Assembly (NCBI GenBank): GCA_009602725.1
Contig: WELB01000084.1
Coordinates: 236,176 to 285,152 of the forward strand
Reading direction: 5' to 3'
DNA length: 48,977 nt
Origin: Spirogloea muscicola
Lineage: Eukaryota; Streptophyta; Zygnematophyceae; Spirogloeales; Spirogloeaceae
In this document: one piece after another, positions 33,601-43,893 of the stretch
Numbering within the stretch: position 1 is the stretch's first letter
Layout of the letters: every line of letters begins with the position of its first letter
Translations under genes and position numbers: made by a program
Notes under the pieces: generated by a model
What the model was told of the DNA's origin: nothing
The model's database searches: none
What the model saw: the letters and a program-made list of their open reading frames with translations, nothing else

Positions 33601-36600
33601 TCCGATGACGCTGACCTTCTGGAAAGCCTGACTGCTTATCATCTGCATCTTGTTGGGAGCAACAAAAATCAAACCCCTCCTGGCCTCCTTCTGGACCAAG
33701 GACGCTGGCTTGACATCAGCAGTAGTGCTGCGCTGGTGGGCATAGTTGCTGCTTCCGAGCAGGCCGTCACTCCCAGACAGAGCCCAAGCATTGCCTCCCG
33801 CCCTGGCAGTCTGGCAAAATCCGAGTTGCGCTCCAGATTGCCAGGCCATAGGCCCCAACGACAGCTCATTGCAGCGCAGCGGCGCAACCTGCCAGCTGTA
33901 GCCATTGAGTGCCGGCAGGACAGGGAGGAGGTCTGTGGCTGCAGCAACGGCTTTTTGCGACATGTTATGTGGTGTCGCCGTGCCGTACTTCCACACGCCA
34001 GGTTGCACCGGCAGCCCACGTCGGCTGGAGCACCACTGGCACCTGTATGGAGAGGGCGTTCCCAGGGAAGGGGCTGCCTGAGTGGGACACGCCACCATGC
34101 ACTCCCGGTGAAACAGGCCTGCACAAACGCAGTGCTGATTATAGTCTGCTTCTGTAATCCAAGGATCTAACAGAGGAACAAAGACTCTCTACTTATCTCC
34201 AGCCGACCAAACTTCATCCAGAGCCACCCAGTCTTCATTCAGATAGACTCCTCGGTTGTGAGTGTGACATATATCAAGGTCATTCTGCAGGAGATGAGGC
34301 TGTACAGCTCAATGGCAAGTTTGACGTTCACCTTGGCATTCGTTGCAAACAGCCCCTTCTCTGCCACCATGCAAATACACAAATGTCACATGAGACAACG
34401 GCAACAACAATCATACGGTCCTGCAGCACCCTTCCTGTGTGCTGCAGGCCAAGCACCAAGTCCCTCTTGCCTTCTTGCAATCTGATGTTGCAACCTACCT
34501 GATCAGAAGTCAAGAAGAACTAACATTGTACACGATTGAACCTGCCATACGTCTAGAAAAGAATAGAGGGCTACAAGATCAATGAAGACCGCGGCGTAAG
34601 ATCCCAGCGAGACCATCCACCAGATAGATGCAGGGGAGGGGTCGACAGACGACTGGACGACCAGACTGTTAGTAATAAGTCACTATAAGTCGGGCATGCT
34701 GCTCACGTGCTGTACACATACGGCCTCTTGCAGTAGCCGCAAGTCTGCCTGCGGACATTGTGTGCGCCAGCCTCCCAGAGCTCAGCCTCCTTCCTCTTGG
34801 CCTCGGCGCGCGCCTTCCGCTTGGCGCGGGCCTTGGCCTCCGCCTTGGCCACCTTGGCCGCCTCCAGGCGGAGCCGCCTCGCCTCCTCGAACGCGAGGAC
34901 ACTGGCATCGTTCTCAGCATGCTCGCGCTCCCTCGCTTCCCGGAGCCGCGCACGGGCCTCGTCGGCATCCCTGTGCGCCACCACCTCCCACCTCCCCACT
35001 TGCTCCCGCTGCTCAAAGTCTTTCACCAGGAAGAGCGGCACTCGGCCCTCCTCGAGCCACACACTTGGCGAGGCCATCTTGCTCAAAGGTGGCGTCTTGG
35101 AGGACGCCGCACCCCCCGCCTCCTTCCTCTGACCACCACTGCCAGTCACTTGCCGCGTCCGGATGGCCTTGTCAGCCTTGGGTTGGTCGCGCCTGGGCGT
35201 CTCCATGCAAGCGTCTCCAACTACCGCTGCAGCTTGACAGCCATCGCTCAGAGTCGCGTGCCCGCTCTCCCACGTGTTGATCACCGGCTTCTGGCCAGGC
35301 CACCCGCTTGTTGCACTGGCAGCAGCGGCGCTGGCCTCGCCAAAGCCCGTAGCCTCAGGTCTGACATCAAGGCTCACAGCGTCTTCCTCCATGTACGAGT
35401 ACTCCACTGAGCCCTCTGCCGTCACTCGCTTGCGCTTGATGACGGATGCAACGGCCTGGCCACTCTGGGCGTCCTCGCTGGCAGCCCTGTTGCCAGGGGG
35501 GCGGCCCTTCTTGCTGGTGGACGAGCAGGGACTCGGCCCTGGGGTAAAGGTGCTGCCGCTGCTTGCGAGCGGCCCCTGGCCCTGCTTGGGGGGCTTGAGG
35601 TCCGCCCACCTTAAGCGCGAGTCCAAGACGCGGAGCTGACACAGAAAGTACATCACAAGGTCAAGATCACAAGGTCATCGCTAAGGACGTGGAATGACAT
35701 GGACCACAGTAAGACCACATTGTCAGTGTCCCGTGCTGGCCGAGGCAGCAGGGACGACGTCTTTGCTACCTCAATGAATACCATGCAGAGTACTAGGTCT
35801 CTATGGAGCTTGAATTGCAGTGAACGGCTACCTTCCTCAAATGCAGCACAACCAATATGCAGGGTTAGATATGCAAGGGTCGGAAAAAATTAGATTCTAG
35901 AAGTAAGGAGTACAGAGAGTGACGCTAAGAAGGGAAGGGACCGCTGCAGAGGCTGCAATGAGCGCAGGGCAAGGAGACATCCTGATGATGACACGAACCT
36001 GCAGTGCCAGCTGGGAGGGGCAAGTGGCGCGCTCCACACGCGCCTGCCACGCGCATTGCTGCGTGCGCTGTGGAGCACCAGACTCACGATACAGCACGCC
36101 AGTGATCGCCTTCCTCCCTCCTGCTCACAAAATTTGGGCATTATATGCAGACCATCAGTGTCCCTGTCGGAGCCCATGTTAAGGGCAAGCCAATGCTGCC
36201 GCAGGGTCCACCTCAGCAATTATCACCTGCCATGGCAGTAAGCTTGCTACTTGACACTCCCATTAGTGCTTTGACAATGTGCTACTGACTACCGACAATG
36301 TGCTACTGTATCTACCGACCGTCCCACCTTGGCGTGCCGCCCTCCTTGCAGTAGACTTGGGCAGGACCTCCCAGTCAACTACGAGTCTAACAAAGCGACC
36401 CCCGCGGTGCCATTGCACGCCGCTGGCCGGCGCCACCCTTCTGGCTGAGGACAAAGGCGTGACCGCTATATTTGGTTGCACCGAACCGCCGGCCCGCCCG
36501 GCCCTCCGCTTGCCAGGCACCACCGCGCGATCATTGGCGAGGACGACTGGGACCCCTTCTGACAGCCACGGGCAAAACGGCCGCCCAGGCGGGCTGCTAT

Positions 36601-39600
36601 CCTCTGCGTCCCGCCTCCAGTTGCCGGCCAGCGCCACCTGCCGCAGCGCGCCGTCCAGCTGCCGTAGGGGCGGGATGAGGTCCCTTACAGCACGCGCTGC
36701 CTCCACGCGCGCCCGCCACACGGCTGGCCAATGCGCGCTTTCCCAGGGGCCCTCAAGAAGGCCATGCAGGCTGGCCTCCAGGTGCAGGAGGTAAGCCGCG
36801 AGCAGCGTGACGCGCAGGTCTGGGCAGTCGGGAGGAGGAAGAAGCAAGGTGCCACTGCTCCCACCACCGCAGCCACCTGATGCGGACTTGCCCTCTGCCG
36901 TGATCAGCGCACACCTCTGCCGGTTGCTGGGGACACTGGAAGAGAGCACGCAAATGAAAGGCAGATGCTCAATGCCCAGTAAGCGACTCAGGAGCACTCT
37001 ATGAGTGGAACAAGCTGTTGACATCACTTTCAGCTGAACCAGCCTCTCAGCAGCTCGCTGCGGGGGTGTCAGGCAAAGAGGGGACAGGAGCACACAACGA
37101 CCAATGCGGTTGACCACAATTGCAAGAAATGAAGGGTTTAGAGTTTAGGATTTAGAGTTTATGGGGTTTAGGGTGTAGGGTTTAGCTACTTCAGTACGTG
37201 CATCTGGTCGCACAATCACTTAGATGCTCAGCTACCGAAGCTTATCCACTAGGTGCTGCCTGGGTACTTTCTGCCTGGCCAGCGGTTGCCATGATGGTCT
37301 TCAGATTTGTCTGAGCAAAGATTCTGCTTGAGCCAGGAGTTTTGAGGGTCCAAGGACCGACCTGCAGTTGCGACACCAACCGCATTTCTCCCGCAGCGAC
37401 TCCCCCGGAAGGAAGCCTGGGCGACCCCACGCAGCAGCTGCAGGCCAGGCGAACCGGCGGCCTGCAATGACGGCGGCGCGGGCGAACGCCACTGCCTGCG
37501 CACTGAGGTCGTCCACCTTGCCCGGCCGCCCCTGCACCTTGTCTGCGACCTCGCGGTGTAGCAAGATGCTTGCGGCGGTGGCTGCCACCTTGCCCAATGT
37601 ATATGTGTTCATGTAGTGGTCTCCCAGCCGTGCAGGTAGTGAAAGTGATAACTTTGGTGTAGGAGGTGGCGGCAGCGGAGACGGCGCCAGCTGCGGTGAA
37701 AGCATCGACAACGGAGGGGCCAACGAAGGACCTGGCAATGGTGGCCGCAGTAACGATGGCAGCCGTCGGCTGCCCAAGAGCGGTGGCGGCATGGCGCCCA
37801 GCGACTCCAATCGCAGAGGCCACACAGGCGCCGCAGCAGCCGCTGGGGGCGCCGCCTCAATCACAACGGCTGCCGCCTCAGCTTTACAGACAGCCTCATC
37901 ACAGCGGGCCCAAAGCCGGTCCACGAGCTCCGACAGCCGCCGAGCCCTTGCCGCCAATTGCGTATCAGCCACGTCAATGCTTCCTGCTCTTGCTGGACCA
38001 TCGACTGGCTCTGCCGTAGGTTTAAGGTTCTCAACAGCCGAGGCCGGCAGCGTCAATAGCGCAGTGCCTGCTGAGGCCTGCGGCACCTCCCGCTCTTTGC
38101 TTTGCTCCATGACCAATGGCTCCTGAGCATCCATTGAGCCAACACGTGCCGAGCACCCTTTGTTTGGCTCGTCAGCCCCACTGGCATGATGGCTGCTGCT
38201 GTCGTTCAGAAGGTGCAAGGCCTTGCCATCACGCTGCAGCAACTCGGTAGTGGCCACCAAAGCTGTCGCTGCAATTGGTGTCGCATCGGCAATACCGGCT
38301 TCTCCAAAGAACCAATCCACCTTGGCTGCACAGTCGTCACCTCTAGTAACGACGGCATCCAAGCCATGACCAACGGCGTCGCTCTGCAGAACCCCTGTCA
38401 GCAGGACCCCTGCGCCCTCCTCCCCGACGTCTGTGCCAATAGTTCCTGCCGTGGCCTCCGCTGCCGCGCCACCGAGTGGCAGAGCCGAGCCCTGCTCTGC
38501 GAGCACACTGCCGATTGAGGGCCCCTTGTCATTCGTGGCGGCGGTGCTGCCTGCAAGTGCCTCCTGGTCCAGAGCCTGCTGCACTGCAGTCCGCAGGCCT
38601 GCCGCCCTCTGCCCGCAACGCTTCAGGTACTCTATTACAGCTGGAAGTGCATCCAACCTGTACACCCGGCAGTCTGCTGCCTCGCCTGGCTCAAGGTCGG
38701 CACTGCAGGCGCCAGAAGGGATGACGCTCAGCTGTGAGTACATCTCTGGGTCTTACACACCACACGTGGACTGATTGCATGTGACATGACAGAGCACATT
38801 GATGAAGGAGGAGGGAGGGAGGGAGGGAGGGAGAGGGAGGGAGGGAGATGGGGCAGTACACGAGCAGGTAACCGCAGAGGAGCCAGAAGGCGCGGCCGTG
38901 AGGATCGGTGCCCAGCGGCTCGGTGCGCAGGCCGGCGGCCCACTGGGGCCGCGGCCGCCCGACGGCGCACTCGGGGCAGAACCACTCGCCGTCCGGCAGC
39001 GAGGCGCGCGCCACGCCCACACAGCGTGAGTGGAAGGCCCCCGGGCAGCCGTCGCAGCAGAGCAGGTTGCCGGCCATCCCGCACACCACGCACTCGTCCG
39101 TGTTGTCGTCCTGCTCAGCTGGCGCTGCCGCCCGCCCTGCCAACCGCCCCTGCTGCGGCAATGGCGCTGGTGCCTCCAAGGGCTCCCGGCGCTCCCGAAG
39201 CGCGACCTCCGTCCGCAGCTGCGCTGTCTCCAGCACCTCATCGCACAGTGTCGCCAGTGCCACGACCTTGGCACTCAGCAACCATCTGCAAGCATTCTTG
39301 CAAACAGGAGCCTCAGAGAGCAGCATCAGGAAAGCGGGTCGCACATATGAAACAGCGATGGCAGCGATCACGGAGGCAACAAACTGGCTAGTCGTACCTG
39401 CCATAGTCGCTCCGCATGCTGGCGCCCAGCGCGGGCGGGAAGCCCCATGCTAGGAGCTGCGCCCGCAAGAGCTCCGGCCACGTGAGCTCATCCAGCCGCG
39501 ACCAGTCCGCGGCGCTGCATGAGGGCACGCACGCGGGATCAGAAGCCTGTGAGAGCAAGCACAAATGGCCTCAGCCACATGGAGCCACCAGCAGTACACT

Positions 39601-40699
39601 GAGAAAATGGAGGGACGTGGAGGGAGGTGACACAAGGTGGTGTGGTACATGAAGAGGGGCCGGAAAGGCGAGTCGCGGTCAGCGCCACTGTCAGCTCGTT
39701 GCCGCTGCACGAGGCGCAGCAGCTGCAGGTGCACGGCTGCCAGCAGGCGGCTGGGCGCCGGCGAGCGGAGCGCGGCAGCAAGGTCGCTGAAGGAGAAGGG
39801 CGCGAGGAAGAGCGTCCTGGAGAAGGATCTAAGGAACGCGTATGCCCCCAAAGCGGCCGGGAGAATGGCGGCCGGCAGTGGCAGGCCCTGGACGGACGAC
39901 GGCGGCAGCGGCGGCACGCGAGAGGCCGGCGGCGGCTTTGCCAGTCGCCGCCGGCGCTGGCAGCTGCTCGGCGTGGCATCTCCCTCGTCGCTGCTGCTGC
40001 AGCCGGACTGCGCCGAAGTGGCAAGGTGAGGGGGCGAGGTGGACGGAGACTGCGAGCGCGAGGGCGAGGGCGAGCGCGAGCTGGAGAACGAGCGCATGCC
40101 GTCGGCGCCGCTGCTGCTGCAGCTGCCGGCGCTGCCGGCGCGCTTGTGCTCCCGAGCACGCCGCCACGGCCTCCCGGGCCGCCCAGGCAAGCCGCCGTCG
40201 TCGCCATCAACCCCCGCCGCTGCCTCTGCCTCCTCCTCATTGCTCATGTCCTCGTCGGGCTGCCTCGCAGGCAGTGCCAGCACAAACTCCCGTAACGAAA
40301 GCGGCGACGACGGCGGCACAGACTGTGGCAGCATGTGGGGACTCCGCCGGCGACGTGCCAGCTGCCGTATCCTGCTGCTGGGCAACCGCTGCTGCGCCGG
40401 AACCAGGTTGGCAGTTGATGGAGCGCCGGCATGCTCCGGCTCATCCGACTTGAAGACCGGCGTCGTGGGCCGTGCCACCAAGTGGCGTTGGATGCCGGCG
40501 CGCTTAGACGGCGCAGCTGGCAGCGGCCGTTGTGCCGTCTTGGGCGGCCGCCCGGGCCGGCGGCGTGGCACGCCGTCCTTCCTGAGACCCCAGAGGTGGC
40601 CGGAAAGCGGCGCCGCCGCCGCTGCCGCCGCGGCCACCGCCGGGGACTGGTGAGCCGTGGAGGCGCGCAACTGCAGCCGATGTCGAGTGGTGAATGTGG
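30609..40699 (-). CDS. Large DDT-domain, multi-PHD-finger chromatin protein (PTM-like) ending in PHD-ePHD
   Basis: Predicted nuclear chromatin reader. Minus exons: 40699-39649 (5' end open), 39514-39398 (or from 39546), 39285-38862, 38743-37362, 36935-36328, 36120-35999, 35635-34707, 34360-34332, 34118-33483, 33220-31352, 31182-31037, 30788-30609; about 2,480 aa. Exon 1 carries AT-hooks (RRRPGRPPK, GRPGRPWRR) and a DDT domain (YAFLRSFSRTLFL, FSFSDLAAAL). PHD1 in exon 3: CVVC..CCDGCPGAFHSRC..WFCPEC, then GTDPHGRAFWLLCGYLL. Exons 4-7 have CGWCRNC, QLALQLRVLDSRLRWADL and GRVPLFLVKDFEQ, which recall plant PTM proteins. PHD2 spans exons 7-9 (CGYC, CNEC, LFHREC, CQWC), PHD3 exons 9-10 (CALC, CNFC, WVHAEAL, CHKC), PHD4 ends exon 10 (CCIC..CDAC), and an extended PHD fills exons 11-12. 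The initiator ATG and first junction are unresolved. Arabidopsis PTM, as I recall, ends in membrane segments instead. Confidence 0.85.
30928..30982. repeat. Degenerate TTTAGGG-like tract in DDT/PHD gene intron
   Basis: Consecutive variants of the plant telomere unit (attaggg, tttgggt, tttagg, ggtttagg) in the intron between exons 11 and 12. Confidence 0.6.
37132..37185. repeat. Degenerate TTTAGGG-like tract in DDT/PHD gene intron
   Basis: Repeated gggtttagag, tttaggat, ggggtttaggg and tagggttta units in the intron between exons 4 and 5. Similar tracts occur at 30928 and in the DHQ-SDH intron. Confidence 0.6.
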
Positions 40700-40739
40700 C
40701 TGCTAATACAAGGAGAGTGGCTGAGTCAGGAAATGTTAG

Positions 40740-40875
40740 GGGGCGGGGGCATGTGAATGGCCAGCCCAGAAAGGAATGAAAGCCTTGCAAAGTTTCCAAA
40801 AGCGAGCCCGAAGGAGAGAAATGTGGAGGGGGCAAGACAGGGAGGTAAGGGCTGTTAACAGCCAGCCCGGAAGAT
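40740..40875 (-). repeat. Retrotransposon 3' remnants upstream of the DDT exon
   Basis: Plus strand 'aatggccagcccagaaagg' (40756-40774) and 'ttaacagccagcccgg' at 40856 match the minus-oriented 3' signature of the retroelement family. They lie in what is either the first intron or the promoter of the DDT/PHD gene. Confidence 0.45.
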
Positions 40876-41837
40876 GCCAAAAACTCTGGAAAAAGGAGAA
40901 GAAGAAATTGGATTGTTAGGCAAAGGAAAGAGAAGGAAGTCAGATGAGGGGGATGATGAGCAGACTGTCGAGGTTTGGAGCTCCTCCCAGGCCCCCCTGG
41001 CGAAGCGCCACGCGGCAGAGCCAGTGCCTCCCACGTGGCGGGGTGCACCCCCCGCCCGGATCGGCCGCCACGCGGCGCGGCCTCGCGGGGCCGGCGGTCG
41101 ACGGGCCGGGGGCCCCTCTCGCCTCGCAGGGGCCTGACGGCCTGACCCGCCTGATGGACCTGACGCTGACGACCTGACGTCCCTGCGCGCCTCGCCCCCA
41201 TGCATNGCGCGCGCTGGCGGCCGAGGCGGCGGCGGCGGCGGCGGCGGTCCGCCAGTTGCCGCCTCCGAGCCGTAAGGCGGGCGGGACCTCGTCGCGGGCT
41301 GGCTAACGCACTTCCATTACGGAATCGGCCACTCGGCTCTCGCAATCCGTGATCCATTCCAGAAAAATGCTTCCCTGTAAGACTCGCCATCTGATCAGCA
41401 TCTTACTCTTGCGCTCACACAGGGATATTGATTTAGCGCGCTTTTCAATTCGAATTTTGTTCACTCGTTTCCGTGCCGGCCAATTACAGCCATCGTCCTC
41501 TACTGGAAGAGTCTTTCCGCCTATTTTGTGTGGTGTTATCCTTAACGTGCGTGCTAATGCGCTCCTAATGGATAACCATGGCCAAAGCTGAAGCTCAAGG
41601 CGCGGACACTGCCGCCGCCGCAGCCGCCGCAGACGCCGCCGCCGGCGCGGCCTGCAGCTCCGTCGAGCACGGCACGACATCGCCAGTACTCGCGTGGCGT
41701 CCGCGAGGCCCGGATCCGAGCTCGATCGACGAGGCAGGCAGCAGAGCACGCCGCAACGGCTCACGGCCATTGCACATCGGCAAGAGATCGGCATTCGACT
41801 CTCTGAAAGCCGCGAGCTGAGCGGCGGCGTTGCCGGC

Positions 41838-41874
<37 letters not shown>

Positions 41875-41930
41875 GCAAAGGAAGGCGGGGACTCTGGATG
41901 CTCTTTATGATAGCCTGATGATGGCGACTA
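40876..41930. other. GC-rich low-complexity region, possible 5' end of the DDT/PHD gene
   Basis: Contains CGG-triplet microsatellites at 41228-41250 and 41833-41873, one N at 41206, and overlapping open frames on both strands (41303-41878 minus; 41578-41820 plus) created largely by the triplet repeats. The minus frame from 41590 to 41303 is less biased and could be an upstream exon, but no motif supports it. Confidence 0.35.
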
Positions 41931-41939
41931 AATGTTCAC

Positions 41940-43680
41940 AAGGCCATGTGGTACTCTCATGCACGTTTGCTCGTGAAAGCTAGACAAAGTCAAGGATATC
42001 CATGTCAAAGTCAAGGCCGGATTCCTGAAGGGGGGGGTCCACACGACGGCTGTTACTGTGCAGGCCAGCCTAAGCACATGTTGGGGTCTAGGAGTGAGGC
42101 AGCTTTGCCAAGGGGGGCCGAGGAATATGCAAAGCCAGCCCACAAAAGATCGAAGAAGAGAGAGAATCGTTTCTAGTAGATAGCGATGCCTGTGACTGGC
42201 CAGCCCAGGAAAACGCTGAAGAAGGGCCTGTAGGAGGGCCACAGAGAGGACGTCACACATGTTGGACGCTTGTGATGGCGTGCTGCGACCTGGTGTGATA
42301 TCGTGGAGTTTGACGAGCTAGAATCAGCTCCTATATGGTAAACACTATGACGATTTTCATGTCTGGGCTACAGAGCATGGACGGGCTGACAAGCAGGCAC
42401 ATCTGTATAGTGAGTTTCAGAGTATGCACACCAAGCCAGCTAGCAAAGAACGAATGGATGCGACTGGTCGCAAGTCAAGCGTTCGGAAAAGCTGGCTTTT
42501 CTTTCACAGCCATCGCCCCCTCTGGAGAAGCTGCTTCTCCTTCTATGATTGGTACAAGCTTAGGGAGAAGTGAGAGAAGTGAGAATTTTGTTCGCTGACG
42601 GTTACTGGCGGTGTTGCCTAGGATTGGGCATGGCAAGCATGCCAGGCGCATGCTAGATTTTTCGCTCTGCAGCAAGTCCATTTCATCCACTTTCAAATCG
42701 ACTGGTAGCTGTGAGAGGCCAGCCCAAATAGAGGTGCTCGCCCACAGAGGGTAGGGGCTGGGACCCACTTTATCATTGCTTGCGTCAGGGAGCCAAAATC
42801 AGAAGAGTGCGACCAGGGCCAGGACGTCTCCAACTGCCTAGCATTTCATGCACAAGGACTATTGCAGAGCACGTTTTCATGTATTTAGTACATGGGAAGA
42901 CATGCTCAAGGTTGCCCTACTTACCTGAAGTTCAGTTATACGTGCTTTTTCGCGTAACGCACTTCATGACAACCCCGTATCTTTGATGACATTATACCTG
43001 GCTGTACTTGTAGATCAATCGCCTTTGAAAGAGTGATTTTCAAAAGTCGACGCAAAGCCTTAGGCCTGATGTTGTCAACGATATTGTGCAGTGATATAGA
43101 GAGCATGCTGTGACCATGCTGTAGAAATTTTGTGAATTAAAAGACTGAAGCATACCACAGTCAAACAGCCAGAACTTTGATACAGATTGTAGTGCAACGA
43201 GGCAAAATCTGGTGGGAGGCCCTAAGTTGGACAATGCACACTGTTACCACTCGAGAATAGTATCGTACAATTGAATGTCAGAAACAGGAGATGTGAGTGG
43301 GCCAGCAGATCGATAGTGGTCTGTGGATCACCGGCTTGTGAGGGCCAATGACTGACCGCCACTCGCTTGTCCATTGATATCCGAGCATTCAAACCCGTTA
43401 GGACCTTGTCCGTTCTTTTGCGGGCTCGTCCCTCCTTATTCATCTGGGCTTAGGCACCTTTGAACTTTGTCAGCCATTGCCATACATTGGCAGAGCTGTT
43501 TCGCAGCCATGGCATCAACGCCTTCAGATCAAGTCCCGAGGCCTATTGCACGCTCCTCCAACTGTGCCTTGGCCTGCCCCCCACCTGCCTAATCGGGGTC
43601 TGTCAGTATGAGTGCAGCTTTTATGTAGAGAGCGGGACAACTCGCTACGCATATGCTGCGATGTCCCATTGAAGTGGCTA
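41940..43680. repeat. Scattered retrotransposon relics, no gene recognised
   Basis: Minus-oriented 3' signatures appear at 42060-42150, 42195-42240 ('ggccagcccagg') and 42710-42770 ('gtgagaggccagcccaaat', 'aggggctggg'). A plus-oriented one (accttgtccgttcttttgcg) is near 43401-43445. The rest is unassigned. Confidence 0.45.
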
Positions 43681-43689
43681 TGAAGTGGT

Positions 43690-43835
43690 GGGCGTTCACA
43701 ATCTGTGACGGGTTGCCCAGGCGGACTTGATGAGTGACACCCGCTACCGCTCTATCGTGGAGGTGAACAACATCATTCACATAACCACGGACGCTCAGGG
43801 ACGCCATTACCATACCACCCCAAACATTGTTGCGT
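43690..43835 (+). mobile_element. Internal retrotransposon fragment adjoining DHQ-SDH
   Basis: The plus strand encodes DTRYRSIVEVNNIIHITTDA, then QGRHYHTTPNIVA. It matches the minus-strand segment at 11376-11300 (VEVNNIMPITTDAQGR, TLDIVG) of the same retroelement. It ends about 59 bp before the DHQ-SDH start codon. Confidence 0.65.
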
Positions 43836-43893
43836 GCGTCAAACAGACGGCGAGACGGCCAGCGGCAGTGGGCTCCGGCCGTCGCCCCGCGCC

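Noticed and set aside
41303-41878. Proline-rich 191-aa minus-strand ORF as a gene
   Set aside because: It opens through a CGG-triplet microsatellite and carries no recognisable motif; both strands are open there.
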